Notes: generated by a model from the letters alone, not told the origin. Counted from the stretch's first letter, positions 18,961 to 29,511 are shown. The stretch is DNA of 64,000 nt from Alteromonas macleodii (GCF_903772925.1 NZ_LR812090.1:562629-626628); one strand, 5' to 3'. Program-made: numbers and translations.

Positions 18961-19830
18961 TTATTTTAATACTGGCAGGTATTTCATCGGGTCTAATGAT
19001 TTCCCTCTATACCTAACTTCAAAGTGAAGTTTTACCGAATTTGTTCCGCTATCACCCATGGTTGCAATCTGCTGCCCCGCTGACACCCATTCTCGCTCTT
19101 TAACTAAAATAGTGTCGTTGTAGGCGTAAGCACTTAAGAAAGTATCGGTGTGTTTGATAATAACTAACTTACCGTAACCTCTTAAGGCACTCCCTGAGTA
19201 AACAACTTTTCCATCTGCTGCTGCAACGACTTTACTGCCTTTGGCACCAGCGATATCAATTCCTTTGTTGCCTGACTCTGACTTACTGAAGGTATCAACT
19301 AACTTACCTTCTGCAGGCCATACCCACTTTTGTACTTTGCTTGGAAAGCTCGTCGGCGTTTGTTTTTTGACGCTTTGTGACGGCTTCTTGACTGTCGTAA
19401 CTTTTTGTGGCTTAACAACTTTTTCACTTTCACGATACGCTTGTGGCGATGGGTGGTCAACCAAACTTTTGTCTACTTTAGAGGTGGTCGGAGTTGTTGA
19501 CCGTTTGGTCTTAACTTTAGATTTGACGGGGGCTAGAGCTACATTTGACGGTGGTGTAACCTTTAAAATTTGGCCAGGAAAAATGGTGTAAGGGGCTGAT
19601 AAATGGTTGTATTTTGCTAGATCGCGATAGTCGTTTCCGGTGTACCAAGCTACTGCATAAAGTGTGTCGCCTCGTTGCACTTTATAGGTTTTTTTTGTGT
19701 ACTCTTCGCTTCCATCTGAAACTTGACTATTTAATAAAACAACAGGGGCAGGAGCAGTTCTTCCTGCGCATCCCCCAATAAGCATACAAAAATATAACAA
19801 AAAACCTATATAAAAAAGAGGCTTATGCAT
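18961..19830 (-). CDS. nlpD: Murein hydrolase activator NlpD (LysM-M23 lipoprotein)
   Basis: This 289-residue outer-membrane lipoprotein activates amidase AmiC during cell separation in E. coli. Started at ATG 19830, it begins MHKPLFYIGFLLYFCMLIGGC, a type II signal with lipobox IGGC. The longer frame adds 18 residues that spoil the signal. A LysM domain follows (YKVQRGDTLYAVAWYTGNDYRDLAKYN), then a Lys/Thr/Pro-rich linker and an M23/LytM domain (about 175-289). Catalytic metal ligands are missing: NKGIDIAG and VKLHFEVRY lack the first histidines. E. coli NlpD lacks them too, so this is normal for an activator. The 5' end overlaps the upstream gene's coordinates closely. Confidence 0.93.
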   Translation of the reverse strand: MHKPLFYIGFLLYFCMLIGGCAGRTAPAPVVLLNSQVSDGSEEYTKKTYKVQRGDTLYAVAWYTGNDYRDLAKYNHLSAPYTIFPGQILKVTPPSNVALAPVKSKVKTKRSTTPTTSKVDKSLVDHPSPQAYRESEKVVKPQKVTTVKKPSQSVKKQTPTSFPSKVQKWVWPAEGKLVDTFSKSESGNKGIDIAGAKGSKVVAAADGKVVYSGSALRGYGKLVIIKHTDTFLSAYAYNDTILVKEREWVSAGQQIATMGDSGTNSVKLHFEVRYRGKSLDPMKYLPVLK

Positions 19831-19831
19831 A

Positions 19832-20410
19832 TCATCGCAGCAGTAAATAGGCGAGTACTGCAAGGATGACAACTGCCCACCCAAGCACTTCTACATACTG
19901 TCTTAATTTTTGTTCCATAGGAGCTCCACCCCAGCGCATTAGCCCCGCGACTAAAAAGAAACGCGCGCCACGCCCTACTGCAGATGCAAGTAAAAATGGT
20001 AGAAAAGCCATTTGCAAGAAACCGGCGCTTACCGTAAATACTTTATAGGGAATGGGGGAAAACCCCGCAAGAAAGACTACCCATACACCATAGTCTTTGA
20101 ACCATTGCATTGCGGTTTCAATTTTATGGGTATACCCCCAGCTTTCTACAAGCGGAGCGAGCCAAGCATCAAACGCAAAGTAACCAAGCCAGTAGCCCGC
20201 AATACCACCCAAAATAGAGGCAACGGTAGTAATCAGAGCAAACTGCCATGCCTTATTAGGCTGCGACAAGGCCATCGGTGCAAGCATTACGTCAGGGGGA
20301 ATGGGGAAGAAAACCGACTCTGAGAAGCTTAACCCACCTAAATATTTGGTTGCGTGGCGATGCCTCGCCCAGCGTAACGCCATGTCATAACACGGCTCAA
20401 AAAGCTTCAC
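19832..20410 (-). CDS. YqaA-family (DedA-like, VTT domain) inner membrane protein
   Basis: This 192-residue protein has four to five membrane segments. Features of the SNARE-associated/VTT family are visible: [20 protein letters not shown] near the N-terminus, [16 protein letters not shown], and [22 protein letters not shown] with GRGARFF. Relatives in the DedA superfamily include undecaprenyl-phosphate and phospholipid flippases, but the YqaA branch has no firm function. It overlaps pcm by four bases (ATGA-type junction) and nearly abuts nlpD, so it belongs to the pcm-nlpD transcription unit. Confidence 0.85.
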   Translation of the reverse strand: MKLFEPCYDMALRWARHRHATKYLGGLSFSESVFFPIPPDVMLAPMALSQPNKAWQFALITTVASILGGIAGYWLGYFAFDAWLAPLVESWGYTHKIETAMQWFKDYGVWVVFLAGFSPIPYKVFTVSAGFLQMAFLPFLLASAVGRGARFFLVAGLMRWGGAPMEQKLRQYVEVLGWAVVILAVLAYLLLR

Positions 20411-21042
20411 ATTAGCTCTCCTGCTACAAGGGGAACAAATCGAACCGATTCTATGGTCGACGTTTTTAGTTCCCCTTCAATCCTATCAATACACAGCAAC
20501 GATTGTTGTTCGTTACCCACGGGAATTATAAGTCGCCCACCTTCTTTTAGCTGTTCGCACAAATCCTGGGGAAGGCTCGCAGCAGCAGCGGTAACGATAA
20601 TAGCGTCGTACGGGCCTTTTGACGCCCAGCCTTTCCAACCATCGCCGTGTTTCATTGCAATATTGTGAAGGTCGAGTTGATTCATTCGGCGCTTCGCTTG
20701 AAACTGCAGTGATTTAATACGCTCTACACTAAAAACCTTCGCAAATAGCTGTGCAAGAATAGCCGTTTGATAACCTGAGCCTGTGCCTATCTCCAGCACT
20801 TTTTCAGGTTTGTTGGGGCTATCAAGCAATAGCTCAGTCATTTTCGCAACGATATAAGGCTGCGAAATTGTTTGGCCTTGGCCTATAGGCAATGCCGTAT
20901 TTTGATAAGCCTTATGTTTAAGCGCGTCGGGCAAGAAGCTCTCCCGCGGCGTACCAGCAATGGCGTTTAATACTGCTTGTGAACGTATTCCCTCGTTATA
21001 AAGCAGTTGTGCTAACGCGTCTCCTTTTCTAGAAGCTCTCAT
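20407..21042 (-). CDS. pcm: Protein-L-isoaspartate O-methyltransferase
   Basis: This 211-residue enzyme repairs isoaspartyl residues in aged proteins using S-adenosylmethionine. The family blocks are [41 protein letters not shown], then the SAM-binding [18 protein letters not shown] (about residues 84-101), and [22 protein letters not shown]. Length matches E. coli Pcm (208). In most gammaproteobacteria surE lies directly upstream. Here the upstream neighbour is truD, 81 bp away, with no surE between. Confidence 0.96.
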   Translation of the reverse strand: MRASRKGDALAQLLYNEGIRSQAVLNAIAGTPRESFLPDALKHKAYQNTALPIGQGQTISQPYIVAKMTELLLDSPNKPEKVLEIGTGSGYQTAILAQLFAKVFSVERIKSLQFQAKRRMNQLDLHNIAMKHGDGWKGWASKGPYDAIIVTAAAASLPQDLCEQLKEGGRLIIPVGNEQQSLLCIDRIEGELKTSTIESVRFVPLVAGELM

Positions 21043-21123
21043 GATGTTGCGTACTTTCCTTTATTTTTATTCACAGCTACGCGAGGTAAAATCTGTTGCG
21101 CGCCACACTTTTATCAATACTTT

Positions 21124-22209
21124 TTAAACCCGGTTAATGGGGGATAAGGTCTCCACGCATTCTCTAAGGACCGAGGTTGCAAAGCAGCCGCTCGGAAGCG
21201 CAAACGAGATAGTAAATGTATCACCCTTACTCTGCCATTCAAGCTGTGAAGGCCAAATTTTTATCGCTCGGCGCTCTTGTTCGAACCCGCATTGACTTAA
21301 AAAATCGATAACTTCACTATTTTGCGCAGCAACAGACTGCTCCAATGCTAATACGTCAGCTTGCGTAACGAGTGCACCTTTACCCCAAAGTGGCGCTGAA
21401 GGGCACACGTCTTTTGCAGTAAAGCGACGTTGTGCATCTTGTTGCTGTTCTGAGCCTTCAGCACCTTCATTAATGAAAAAGCTATTAGACCCGGAAAGCA
21501 CCAGTGCATCGCCTTGGTTTACTTTATCAAATGTTCCTTTTTCAAGGCGCGTTGAAAGCATTTCATTGAACAGCCAGCTGCGTAAAGCAGAAAGTGCCAT
21601 AGAGCGTTTGTTACGGTGCCTAATGGTTTCACCATTTACCATGCGTTCGGCCATTACCAGGTTTCCGCCACGCTGCACTTCACCCATATCATTTAAGCGC
21701 ATTACACCAAAGCGTTGCTCGCCGTAGTAATTAGGTACCCCGTGCTCTGCAATTTCTTGCAAACGCTCTTCAATAGCTTCTGGGTGTAATACCTGACGCA
21801 AGGTAATCGTGAAGTGATTGCCTTTAAGCTGACCCGTACGCAGCTTTTTGTTATGGCGCATTTGTTTGAGTACTTTAACGCCTTCCAGTTCGAAATTGCT
21901 AAAATCGAAATCAGGTTTGCCTGGGGCATGTATGCCAAACCACTGTTGTGTTACTGCGTATTTATCTTTACGACCAGCATAAGTAATTTGGCGTAGTGGC
22001 AAGTTAACGAAGCGCGCAAGCTGTTCTGCCACAAATGCGGTATTTGTGTTGGTTTTTTCAATAAACACAAATTGGTGCTCACCTTCACCGCAGGGTGTAT
22101 AGCCTAAATCTTCAACAACTTGAAAGTCGTCGGCTTGGAATTTAAATATGCCAGTAGATACAGGCTTTGTGAAATAGTACTGCCAGTGATCAGTGTTTAA
22201 GGGCTTCAT
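21124..22209 (-). CDS. truD: tRNA pseudouridine(13) synthase TruD
   Basis: This 361-residue enzyme makes pseudouridine 13 in tRNA-Glu. The catalytic Asp (about residue 82) is in [17 protein letters not shown], the TruD signature. [19 protein letters not shown] and an inserted TRUD domain (middle third) follow. It overlaps ispF by four bases (ATGA), so the two are translationally coupled. It is slightly longer than E. coli TruD (349). Confidence 0.95.
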   Translation of the reverse strand: MKPLNTDHWQYYFTKPVSTGIFKFQADDFQVVEDLGYTPCGEGEHQFVFIEKTNTNTAFVAEQLARFVNLPLRQITYAGRKDKYAVTQQWFGIHAPGKPDFDFSNFELEGVKVLKQMRHNKKLRTGQLKGNHFTITLRQVLHPEAIEERLQEIAEHGVPNYYGEQRFGVMRLNDMGEVQRGGNLVMAERMVNGETIRHRNKRSMALSALRSWLFNEMLSTRLEKGTFDKVNQGDALVLSGSNSFFINEGAEGSEQQQDAQRRFTAKDVCPSAPLWGKGALVTQADVLALEQSVAAQNSEVIDFLSQCGFEQERRAIKIWPSQLEWQSKGDTFTISFALPSGCFATSVLRECVETLSPINRV

Positions 22210-22679
22210 AGTTTTTCCAATAGCACGACAGCGTGAGAGGCAATGCCTTCTTTGCGGCCGGTATAACCGAGTTTTTCCGTTGTCGTTGCTTTTACATTAA
22301 TGTCGTCAAGCGCTACATTACAGTCTTGCGCGATAATCTCGCGCATAGCTTTAATATGTGGGGCCATTTTCGGCGCCTGCGCCACTATCGTCATATCGGC
22401 ATTGCTTAACTTGTAGCCTTTTTCTTTCACTACATTCACAACGTGGCGCAACAGTACGCGACTGTCTGCACCTGCGTAGGCATCGTCTGTATCAGGGAAA
22501 TGCTTGCCAATATCACCAAGTGCTGCCGCACCTAGCATTGCATCGCAAAGTGCATGAAGCAATACGTCGCCATCAGAATGTGCCACAAGGCCTTGTTCGT
22601 AGTCGATGCGCACGCCACCTATGGTGATGGGGCCGTCGCCGCCAAATTTGTGTACATCAAAACCGTGTCCTATTCGCAT
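22206..22679 (-). CDS. ispF: 2-C-methyl-D-erythritol 2,4-cyclodiphosphate synthase
   Basis: This 157-residue enzyme forms the cyclic diphosphate in the MEP isoprenoid pathway, the step after IspE. It begins [14 protein letters not shown], where Asp8 and His10 bind the metal. [36 protein letters not shown] carries the third ligand and the substrate loop. [16 protein letters not shown] is the C-terminal signature. Its start overlaps the end of ispD by one base. IspD and IspF are adjacent here and separate proteins, not the fused IspDF of some bacteria. Confidence 0.98.
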   Translation of the reverse strand: MRIGHGFDVHKFGGDGPITIGGVRIDYEQGLVAHSDGDVLLHALCDAMLGAAALGDIGKHFPDTDDAYAGADSRVLLRHVVNVVKEKGYKLSNADMTIVAQAPKMAPHIKAMREIIAQDCNVALDDINVKATTTEKLGYTGRKEGIASHAVVLLEKL

Positions 22680-23446
22680 TATAAATTTGCCTTTTGATCT
22701 TGCGCGCTTTGGCTTTGCAGATTGTCGCCTTGCGCGTTAAATTTTTGCTTAAGATAGAATTCTGCCAGAGGAAGGTCGGCTGGGTGGGTAATTTTTATAT
22801 TAGCAGGGCTTCCATTAACCATAGCTACTTTGTAGCCAGCAAGCTCCATAGCCGACGCCTCGTCAGTAATCGCTGCACCTTTCGCTAAACCTTCCTGAAG
22901 GGCTTGCTTTAAAAGTGTTGCGGGAAAGAACTGTGGCGTTAGCGCGTGCCACAGGCCATCTCTGTCCTCGGTGTGAGAAATGATATTGGTGTCGGTATTC
23001 GTATCAAGCGCAACTCGCTTCATAGTGTCTCTAACGGGGGTTGCCAGAATACCGCCGGCAACCGACTCATTGTCTGTTAAGGCAATAAGCGCTGAAATGT
23101 CGTTCTTTTCAATACAGGGGCGGGCTGCATCATGCACTAAAGCCCAGTCATTCTCGCCCAAAGACATGATGCCGCTAAGTACGCTGTCTGCCCGTTCTTT
23201 GCCACCGTCTACCACATGAATTGGTTTTTCCCTCAGTCCATAGGTATCGAAGTATGCATCGCCTGGACTGATGGCCACCACAACCTCGTCAACTAACGGA
23301 TGGGTTAACAATGCGTCTATGGTGTGTTCAAGAATGGTTTTACCGTTTAAGGTAAGGTACTGTTTGGGACGGTCGGCTTTCATGCGGCTGCCAACTCCGG
23401 CTGCGGGGATAACCGCAACAACGCGGGGCGATGTCATTTTATTCAC
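22679..23446 (-). CDS. ispD: 2-C-methyl-D-erythritol 4-phosphate cytidylyltransferase
   Basis: This enzyme of 252-255 residues joins CTP and MEP in the MEP isoprenoid pathway. [35 protein letters not shown] is the nucleotide-binding N-terminus, and VHDAARPCI and TPQFF lie further on. It starts at GTG 23446 (GTGA overlap with the ftsB stop) or at ATG 23437. The last 20 residues ([23 protein letters not shown]) are a polar tail beyond the usual end of the family. Confidence 0.96.
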   Translation of the reverse strand: MNKMTSPRVVAVIPAAGVGSRMKADRPKQYLTLNGKTILEHTIDALLTHPLVDEVVVAISPGDAYFDTYGLREKPIHVVDGGKERADSVLSGIMSLGENDWALVHDAARPCIEKNDISALIALTDNESVAGGILATPVRDTMKRVALDTNTDTNIISHTEDRDGLWHALTPQFFPATLLKQALQEGLAKGAAITDEASAMELAGYKVAMVNGSPANIKITHPADLPLAEFYLKQKFNAQGDNLQSQSAQDQKANL

Positions 23447-23733
23447 TTAGCATCTGCGGGCAAAATACGGTAAAAGGTTTCTCCCTTTTTAATCAAACCG
23501 AGTTCATTTCGCGCTCTTTCTTCAATGGCTTCTAGTCCAATTTTTAAATCGCTGATATCAGCTTTAAGTAACGCATTGCGCTGAGCAAGATTCGCGTTTT
23601 GAAGGGCTTGTGTATGAACTTCTTGTTTTCGGTTGAAGTAATCGGGAATACTATTTTTTCCAAACCATAGTCTGTATTGCAATAGACCAAGAAGTACTAT
23701 TAACACAATGGGAAGCCATTTACCTTGTAACAC
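23443..23733 (-). CDS. ftsB: Cell division protein FtsB
   Basis: This short bitopic protein links FtsL and FtsQ in the divisome. One membrane segment (WLPIVLIVLLGLLQYRLWFG) is followed by a coiled coil (about residues 30-65) and the conserved end EERARNELGLIKKGETFYRILP. The start is uncertain. GTG 23733 (96 residues, AGGTGA upstream) gives a length near the E. coli protein, while TTG 23748 would add five residues. It is the first gene of the ftsB-ispD-ispF-truD unit, with four-base or one-base overlaps throughout. Confidence 0.92.
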   Translation of the reverse strand: MLQGKWLPIVLIVLLGLLQYRLWFGKNSIPDYFNRKQEVHTQALQNANLAQRNALLKADISDLKIGLEAIEERARNELGLIKKGETFYRILPADAK

Positions 23734-23761
23734 AGATTCACCTGACAATATGGTTAAGCGG

Positions 23762-23791
23762 AAAAAAAGCAGAGGCGCTATGCCTCTGCTG
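23762..23791 (-). terminator. Terminator upstream of ftsB
   Basis: AGCAGAGGC (23768-23776) pairs with GCCTCTGCT (23782-23790). On the minus strand it is followed by seven T. It ends the transcript of the AsmA-like gene, so ftsB needs its own promoter. Confidence 0.88.
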
Positions 23792-23832
23792 TGTTGTATT
23801 ATGCCGCGAAGCAGCGCCGAGTCAAAGGTGCA

Positions 23833-25554
23833 TTATTCACCCTGACCAAATTTACCCTTCAATTTATCAAACAGTTTACTTTTTTGCTGCTCGACAACGT
23901 TGTTAAGCTGAGCTTGAAGTAGTTCCTGAAGGGCTGCACTGTCACCTTGGGCTGCGCTAAGCATACTGTTTACGTCAACAAGCTCACCAGATAGAAGGGA
24001 CTGCTCGCTACTTATCATATTGTTGAGCTTAGTATTTAACTCGTCTAGTCTATCTTTCTGACTAGCAGTAAGCTGCGAAAGTGCTGCTTTTGCAAGTTTA
24101 TTGTCAAGGTCAGACTTGATGTTAAAGCCAGGGTCTGAAAGGGTGCCATCAAGCAACATGGTCATGTTCAGACTACTTAAGGTTTGCAGTGCCTGCGCGA
24201 TCGCGCTGGTAATATCACTGGTGCCAGTGGCTTCCATAACAAGCTGCTGTAGGTCGACTTCGCCGGTACCGGTAAGCATGTTATCAGTGACTTTCATCGA
24301 GCCATTGGTTTTCATTAGCGCCGATTTAAGCACAGCATTTAGTGTTTCATTGCCGCTAAATGTAATGTCAGACATATTCACACCGGCTAGCTCCCATACC
24401 TGGCTAGCATCAACACCTTCACCGTCAATCCAAAACTCACCGCTAGAGGTAAACGACTTTAATAAATCGCCAGCCGCTTCAATGGTGAAGGTGGTAGGGT
24501 TACCAAATACTTCGTGAACGTTAGTAATATTGTTCCACTTGCTCGTGATAGATTCGTTTTGCCATAGTACAGAGACATTAGCCTCTTTTACTAAAATTGA
24601 GGGTACGTCAGCAGGCGCTTCGCTTTTTTCTTCGCCCTGTATAAGCGGCATAACTATTTGCATCGCCGCCATCAGGTATTCGGTGTATTCCGCTGCTTTA
24701 TCGCCAAATACAAAATAGGTTACCTGAGAAAGGGCGGCCTGATCGCCAGCAATAACACCTTTAAGTAAAGCATAGTCTTCCTGAGGTGCTTTTTTGAGCG
24801 CTTCAACACTTGCACTTAAGGCCTGTTTTGCATCGCTAGCCTTTTCAGTGAAGTTGCTAATAAGCGCGCGGTCTACCTGCATTTCTTCTTTCAGCTTATC
24901 GAATGCTGACTTCGCTTGAACCAGTGCCTGCGGGTCTTTGTAGTTTGTTTCTTTTAGCTGAGCGACCTGCGTTTTGTAGTACTCAATGCGCGATTTATCA
25001 GGCAAAGATTCATAATCATCTTTAAGGCCTTTGCCATACGTTTCGTAGGCAGACTTGGCATTTTCGATGGCTGCGGTCGTTTTTAGCGGGTTGCGTGCAA
25101 GTAGTTCATCAACCGTAGGCACGGCCTCTTTCGCTTTCGTTTTGATTTCATCGAACGACAGTGAGCGCTCTGGAACGCGATAAACTTCACCTTCTGACTC
25201 ACGCTTGGTATCAAACTGTACTTCTAAAAGGTTTAGGTTATTAACAATAACCTGATCATCAAGCAGTGGCTTTAACTCGACGTCCGCATTAGCTTCACCT
25301 ACAAAAACTTGGTTGTGAGATGGCTTGGTTGGGTTGGTTAGCGCGATGCCTTTTAGGGTAACGGTAGTGGGGAAAAGAGAGTGGTCGAATTCGTCAATAT
25401 TAACTTCGGCGCCGTATGATTCCCCTAATTTTGATTCAAGAATAGATTTTATAATGGTGTTGGCGAACAAAAAGTACACCAAGAATAGCAACACGAAAAA
25501 ACCGGCAACCCATAGTAAAATAGGCTTCCCCTTAGAACCACTACTCATATTCAA
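23833..25554 (-). CDS. AsmA-like envelope protein, TIGR03545 type
   Basis: This 573-residue protein has one N-terminal membrane anchor (PILLWVAGFFVLLFLVYFLFA, about residues 10-31). The rest is a large periplasmic part. The beginning (ILESKLGESYGAEVNIDEFDHSLFPTTVTLKGIALTNP) resembles the start of AsmA/YhdP-type proteins. A Lys/Glu-rich helical middle (about 130-270) and a C-terminal beta-rich part (SLNMTMLLDGTLSDPGFNIKSDLD) follow. I believe this is the family called TIGR03545, of unknown function; AsmA-like proteins are thought to help move phospholipid between membranes. It has its own terminator and sits upstream of ftsB. Confidence 0.7.
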   Translation of the reverse strand: MNMSSGSKGKPILLWVAGFFVLLFLVYFLFANTIIKSILESKLGESYGAEVNIDEFDHSLFPTTVTLKGIALTNPTKPSHNQVFVGEANADVELKPLLDDQVIVNNLNLLEVQFDTKRESEGEVYRVPERSLSFDEIKTKAKEAVPTVDELLARNPLKTTAAIENAKSAYETYGKGLKDDYESLPDKSRIEYYKTQVAQLKETNYKDPQALVQAKSAFDKLKEEMQVDRALISNFTEKASDAKQALSASVEALKKAPQEDYALLKGVIAGDQAALSQVTYFVFGDKAAEYTEYLMAAMQIVMPLIQGEEKSEAPADVPSILVKEANVSVLWQNESITSKWNNITNVHEVFGNPTTFTIEAAGDLLKSFTSSGEFWIDGEGVDASQVWELAGVNMSDITFSGNETLNAVLKSALMKTNGSMKVTDNMLTGTGEVDLQQLVMEATGTSDITSAIAQALQTLSSLNMTMLLDGTLSDPGFNIKSDLDNKLAKAALSQLTASQKDRLDELNTKLNNMISSEQSLLSGELVDVNSMLSAAQGDSAALQELLQAQLNNVVEQQKSKLFDKLKGKFGQGE

Positions 25555-25880
25555 CTCCTTGATTTGATACGCGTCTAACGTTACAAGCGCTTAAGCCATT
25601 GCCACATTGCGATAGCATAGCCGATTACCTAGAAGAAATCGGCACTCGGCCACTTAATGTGATTCTGAGTGTAATGCACTCAGGCCTTTTGTTCCACAGG
25701 CAGAGCTTGTCACTAATGGTTTAAGAGCGTCTAAATGCTACAAAGTTTCGTTCTTAGTATCGAAAATAATCGCATTTGAAGTTCGAGTTAAAGCAAGGAA
25801 AGGACATGAAGAAAGGTATGAGCGGCCTGAACATGCGCGAATTGATTCGCGGGCTCTCTAGGCCGCGGTCGAAAAGAGGT
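25555..25880. other. Intergenic region with nested inverted repeats and a possible small ORF
   Basis: This region lies between the AsmA-like gene and the end of the chemoreceptor gene, both on the minus strand. On the plus strand AAGGAAAGGAC precedes ATG 25806, which opens a frame starting MKKGMSGLNMRELIRGLSRP. The frame runs into the antisense of the chemoreceptor gene. The same stretch folds into nested inverted repeats: GCGGCCT (25822-25828) with AGGCCGC (25860-25866), enclosing CGCGAAT (25836-25842) with ATTCGCG (25845-25851). The ORF is weakly supported. The fold may be the chemoreceptor 3' end structure. Confidence 0.35.
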
Positions 25881-27503
25881 TTACAGCTTAAAACGGTTTG
25901 CTATATCCATAATTGCCAGACAACTGCTTTTAAGTGCTTGGCTTGCAGCTGCCAGTTCATCTGCTGTTTTCAAACTACTATCAGCAGCACCCGACAACGC
26001 ATTTATTCGCACATTTGCTTCAGTGGCGGCTTCCGCCTGCTGTTCAGTGGCTCGGGCAATTTCACTGCTCATATCCGCAATTTCCGTCATCAGGCGGTCA
26101 GCTTCCTGAAGGTTCTGGTTCGCTTGTATGGCATTGTCTACCGTTTTGGTTGACGCAGACTGACTGATTTGTACTGCGTCTACCGCACTTTTCGCGTTAC
26201 TCTGCAGCTTTTCAATCATAGCTTGAATTTCATCAGTACTTTGTCCGGTTCGACTTGCCAAGGTGCGAACTTCATCTGCTACTACGGCAAAGCCCCTTCC
26301 TTGTTCACCGGCTCGAGCGGCTTCAATAGCGGCATTAAGTGCGAGTAAGTTGGTTTGTTCCGCGATGCCTCGAATTACGTCAAGCACAGCTCCGATACTG
26401 TCTGTTTGTGCAGCAAGTTCAGTCACCACGGTGCTCACGCTCTCTATATCAGAGGTCAACGAGCGGATATCTTGTACTGTACTATCCACCACTGCTGCAC
26501 CGTTTTGAACGTTCCCTCGGGCACGACTTGTACTCTTTTCTGCAGAATCCGCATTACTGCTGACATCGTTAATCTGCGTTGTCATTTCTTCCATTGCTGC
26601 AGCAACCTGCAGCATATTCTCGTTTTGTGTTTGCGCTTGTGCATTACTATTTTGGCTGGACGTCTCTACGAGTTCAGCTTGCTGGGTAAGAGAGCTGATA
26701 TTTTCGCGAATACCCAGCAAAGATTGACGCATTTTATCGGTGTACTCGTTAAAGTAGCGGGCTAACCGAGTAACTTCGTCTTGCCCAGTTTCAGGAAGAG
26801 AGCGAGTGAGGTCGCCTTCTCCCTGAGAAATATCTTTCATCCGTTCAGACACTTCTTGGACAGGCTTTACTATGCTTCCGCCTATCACATAAACCAGCAA
26901 TACAACTAATACAATGCTCACTAGGCAAAATACCAAGATTAGGTTGCGAAGGTGCGCGAACTCTTCTTCAAGGTTTGTAAGGTAGATTCCTGAACCGACA
27001 GTCCAGCCCCACGGTTTAAATTCTTTTACATAAGAAATTTTGTCAGTAGGGGTTTCTTCGCCGGGAAGAGGCCACACGTAATCGACAAAGCCGTCCCCTT
27101 GCGCTTTAACTTTCTGCGCCATTTCTATAAAAAAGGCTTTGCCGTTTCCGTCTTTAAATGTTCTTAGGTCTTTACCATCGAGCGCCGGCTTAATGGGATG
27201 CATAACCATAGAGGGGGTTTGGTCTTGGATCCAAAAGTAATTGCTGCCGTCATATCGCAGCTTCTTTACCGCTGCTAACGCCTGTTGTTTAGCCGTAGCC
27301 TCGTCTACGTCGCTACGCGCTTCGAAGCTAGCGAGCATAGTGTGAACTACTTCAACCAAGTGTTGGTTTTCGTCATAGGACTTTTGTTTTAAAGCTTCAT
27401 AGTGCCTGTTTAAGACAACAGCGGTTAGCAATAAAAACAGCAGAGTAATTAGGGCAACAATAATGCCCAAACGTTGAATTAAACTAAATTTTCGTAACCA
27501 CAT
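25881..27503 (-). CDS. Methyl-accepting chemotaxis protein with Cache sensor domain
   Basis: This 540-residue inner-membrane chemoreceptor has a first membrane helix at about residues 10-30. A periplasmic single-Cache domain follows ([14 protein letters not shown]...[15 protein letters not shown]...[11 protein letters not shown]...[18 protein letters not shown]), then a second helix near 190-210 and HAMP. The signalling coiled coil carries the conserved hairpin [42 protein letters not shown]. Started at ATG 27503 rather than the TTG two codons before. Cache domains of this type often sense small organic acids or amino acids, but the ligand here is unknown. There are no che genes nearby. Confidence 0.94.
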   Translation of the reverse strand: MWLRKFSLIQRLGIIVALITLLFLLLTAVVLNRHYEALKQKSYDENQHLVEVVHTMLASFEARSDVDEATAKQQALAAVKKLRYDGSNYFWIQDQTPSMVMHPIKPALDGKDLRTFKDGNGKAFFIEMAQKVKAQGDGFVDYVWPLPGEETPTDKISYVKEFKPWGWTVGSGIYLTNLEEEFAHLRNLILVFCLVSIVLVVLLVYVIGGSIVKPVQEVSERMKDISQGEGDLTRSLPETGQDEVTRLARYFNEYTDKMRQSLLGIRENISSLTQQAELVETSSQNSNAQAQTQNENMLQVAAAMEEMTTQINDVSSNADSAEKSTSRARGNVQNGAAVVDSTVQDIRSLTSDIESVSTVVTELAAQTDSIGAVLDVIRGIAEQTNLLALNAAIEAARAGEQGRGFAVVADEVRTLASRTGQSTDEIQAMIEKLQSNAKSAVDAVQISQSASTKTVDNAIQANQNLQEADRLMTEIADMSSEIARATEQQAEAATEANVRINALSGAADSSLKTADELAAASQALKSSCLAIMDIANRFKL

Positions 27504-27707
27504 TGGCAAATACCTATCTACTTATATTTTTGTTTTTTTATAGTGTAGACGGTTTTTTATTTTCTACTTTAAAGCCTAGCTTAAAATAAGCATGCCTTGT
27601 GAAGACGAAAAGGCAGAGCATGAATATTCGCAATTGCCTTTGTGGAGAGACGGGCGTAAATGTGTGGCCCGTCGCGCTGGGATAATCTATAGGTGTTCAA
27701 CACTCGC

Positions 27708-28166
27708 TCAGTTAGCGAGTGGGAGTCGATTTGATGACTTAAGTTCTCTTAGCGAAATGCTTGATGAAATATCTGATATGCCCGGTAGTTTTCGTAATAC
27801 ACTATCTACAAAGTGACCGTAATCGTCTAAGTCTTTCGCTACCACTTGTAGCAAAAAGTCAGCGCCACCAGTGGTATTGTGACAGCTTAATACATTGTCG
27901 CACCGTTGAATAATATCAATAAAATCATTTGTCGTTTTTGTGTCATGAGCAATATAGGTGAGCTGGACAAATGCCAACACGCCATAGCCTAATTTACGTT
28001 TGTTTAAGTTCGCTTGGTAGTTCTCGATGTACCCCTCGCTTTCTAATCGCTTTACGCGCCTCCAACACGGGGTTTCACTCATATTTAGCATTTCAGCCAG
28101 TTTGGCATTTGAAAGTTTTCCGTCTTGCTGAAGCAGCGCTAAAATTTTCTTATCAACATTATCCAT
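27708..28166 (-). CDS. Lrp/AsnC-family transcriptional regulator
   Basis: This 152-residue DNA-binding regulator has an N-terminal winged helix (MDNVDKKILALLQQDGKLSNAKLAEMLNMSETPCWRRVKRLESEGYI) and a C-terminal RAM effector domain (about 65-140, with the GGADFLLQVVAKD core). The start at ATG 28166 fits the family; the frame extends six codons upstream. It is divergent from the alcohol dehydrogenase gene, with about 180 bp between the starts, and Lrp-type regulators often control the divergent neighbour. A perfect hairpin (CACTCGCT/AGCGAGTG, 27701-27721) overlaps its stop codon. Likely effector: an amino acid, unknown which. Confidence 0.93.
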   Translation of the reverse strand: MDNVDKKILALLQQDGKLSNAKLAEMLNMSETPCWRRVKRLESEGYIENYQANLNKRKLGYGVLAFVQLTYIAHDTKTTNDFIDIIQRCDNVLSCHNTTGGADFLLQVVAKDLDDYGHFVDSVLRKLPGISDISSSISLRELKSSNRLPLAN

Positions 28167-28343
28167 GCATTTCTCTACGCTCAATTTGGCAGGTTCTTTC
28201 TTTTATTTGACACCATTTAAAAGCTTCTTTCAATTTTAACAGCTTAGACCAAGCAAAAAGCAAGGTTATTTCTTAACTATTAGCGTAATCTTTACAATTG
28301 TCTTTGGGTGTTTATTGAACATATTTTTAAAAGGGCCGTAATT

Positions 28344-29390
28344 ATGAAAGCAGTAGTATTTGAAACGTTTGGCGGAAAATTAAATATTCAGGACGTAAAG
28401 AAGCCCACGCCTAAATCTCACGGGGTAGTGATTCGTGTAAAAGCCACAGGTGTGTGCCGCAGCGATTGGCATGGTTGGATGGGGCATGACGATGGAATAA
28501 GTTTACCTCATGTACCAGGTCATGAATTTGCTGGCGTTGTAGAGTCCGTTGGAAGCGACGTAAAGCGATTCAAAGCAGGCGATAAAGTGACAGTTCCTTT
28601 CATTAGTGCGTGTGGAAGATGTTCAGAATGCTCTTCGGGTAATCATCAAGTATGCGGCAACCAAACACAGCCGGGCTTTACTCACTGGGGCTCGTTCGCA
28701 GAATACGTAGAAATCGACTTTGGTGATGTTAACTTGGTCCACCTTCCTGAAGAAATAGACTTCGTGACTGCAGCTAGTTTGGGTTGCCGTTTTGCTACAT
28801 CGTTTAGGGCAGTGGTTGATCAAGGTAATGTGAGCGCTGGGCAATGGGTTGCTGTTCATGGCTGCGGTGGCGTTGGGCTATCCGCTGTGATGATTGCATC
28901 AAGTATTGGTGCCAACGTTATTGCCGTCGATATTTCAGACGACGCATTAGCATTGGCACAAAAATTAGGCGCTGATGTAGTGATAAATGCTAAAAATGAA
29001 AAGGATGTGTCTGCGACAATTAAGCGCCTCTCATTAGGCGGTGCGCATGTGTCAATTGATGCATTAGGAAATCCCATCACCTGTGTAAACTCGGTAAATA
29101 GCCTAAGAATGCGCGGTAAACATGTACAGGTTGGTCTGCTTTTAGCTGAACAATCGACGCCGCCCATTCCTATGGATGCGGTTGTAGCACACGAGCTTGA
29201 AGTGATAGGTAGTCACGGTATGCAGGCGTATCGCTACGAGGCCATGTTTGGCATGATCACAGCGAAAAAGCTGAACCCCCAAGCACTGATTGGAAAGATA
29301 ATTTCACTTGAAGGTGCGCCAACAGCGCTCTCTGAGATGGACAAATACTCGCAACCAGGCGTGACTATCGTTTCTTTTGATGAAAAGTAA
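28344..29390 (+). CDS. Zinc-dependent alcohol dehydrogenase family protein
   Basis: This 348-residue medium-chain dehydrogenase/reductase has the catalytic zinc motif [12 protein letters not shown]...[12 protein letters not shown] in the N-terminal part. The structural zinc cysteines are in [15 protein letters not shown] (about residues 91-105), and the NAD(P)-binding loop is [14 protein letters not shown] (about 170-183). The start is ATG 28344; the upstream frame extension lacks a ribosome site. It is divergent from the Lrp-type regulator, which suggests induction by an amino-acid-related substrate, but the substrate cannot be read from the sequence. Confidence 0.9.
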   Translation: MKAVVFETFGGKLNIQDVKKPTPKSHGVVIRVKATGVCRSDWHGWMGHDDGISLPHVPGHEFAGVVESVGSDVKRFKAGDKVTVPFISACGRCSECSSGNHQVCGNQTQPGFTHWGSFAEYVEIDFGDVNLVHLPEEIDFVTAASLGCRFATSFRAVVDQGNVSAGQWVAVHGCGGVGLSAVMIASSIGANVIAVDISDDALALAQKLGADVVINAKNEKDVSATIKRLSLGGAHVSIDALGNPITCVNSVNSLRMRGKHVQVGLLLAEQSTPPIPMDAVVAHELEVIGSHGMQAYRYEAMFGMITAKKLNPQALIGKIISLEGAPTALSEMDKYSQPGVTIVSFDEK

Positions 29391-29483
29391 AAAGCAGAGA
29401 CGATTCAGCGACATGTAAAATGTCACCTAACGCAATGAATACGTAGCTTGACAGAGAAAATGAAAAACTTTGATAGTGGGGGC

Positions 29484-29511
29484 TTGGCAGGGCATTTTTG
29501 TGTGCTACTAT
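29484..29511 (+). promoter_or_regulatory. Candidate putA promoter
   Basis: TTGGCA (29484-29489) and TACTAT (29506-29511) are separated by 16 bp. This leaves a leader of about 170 bases before putA, in which I see no recognised riboswitch. Confidence 0.45.

Noticed and set aside
18961..19830. NlpD as an inactivated peptidase
   Set aside because: The missing metal ligands are also missing in E. coli NlpD, which acts as an amidase activator, so this is normal.
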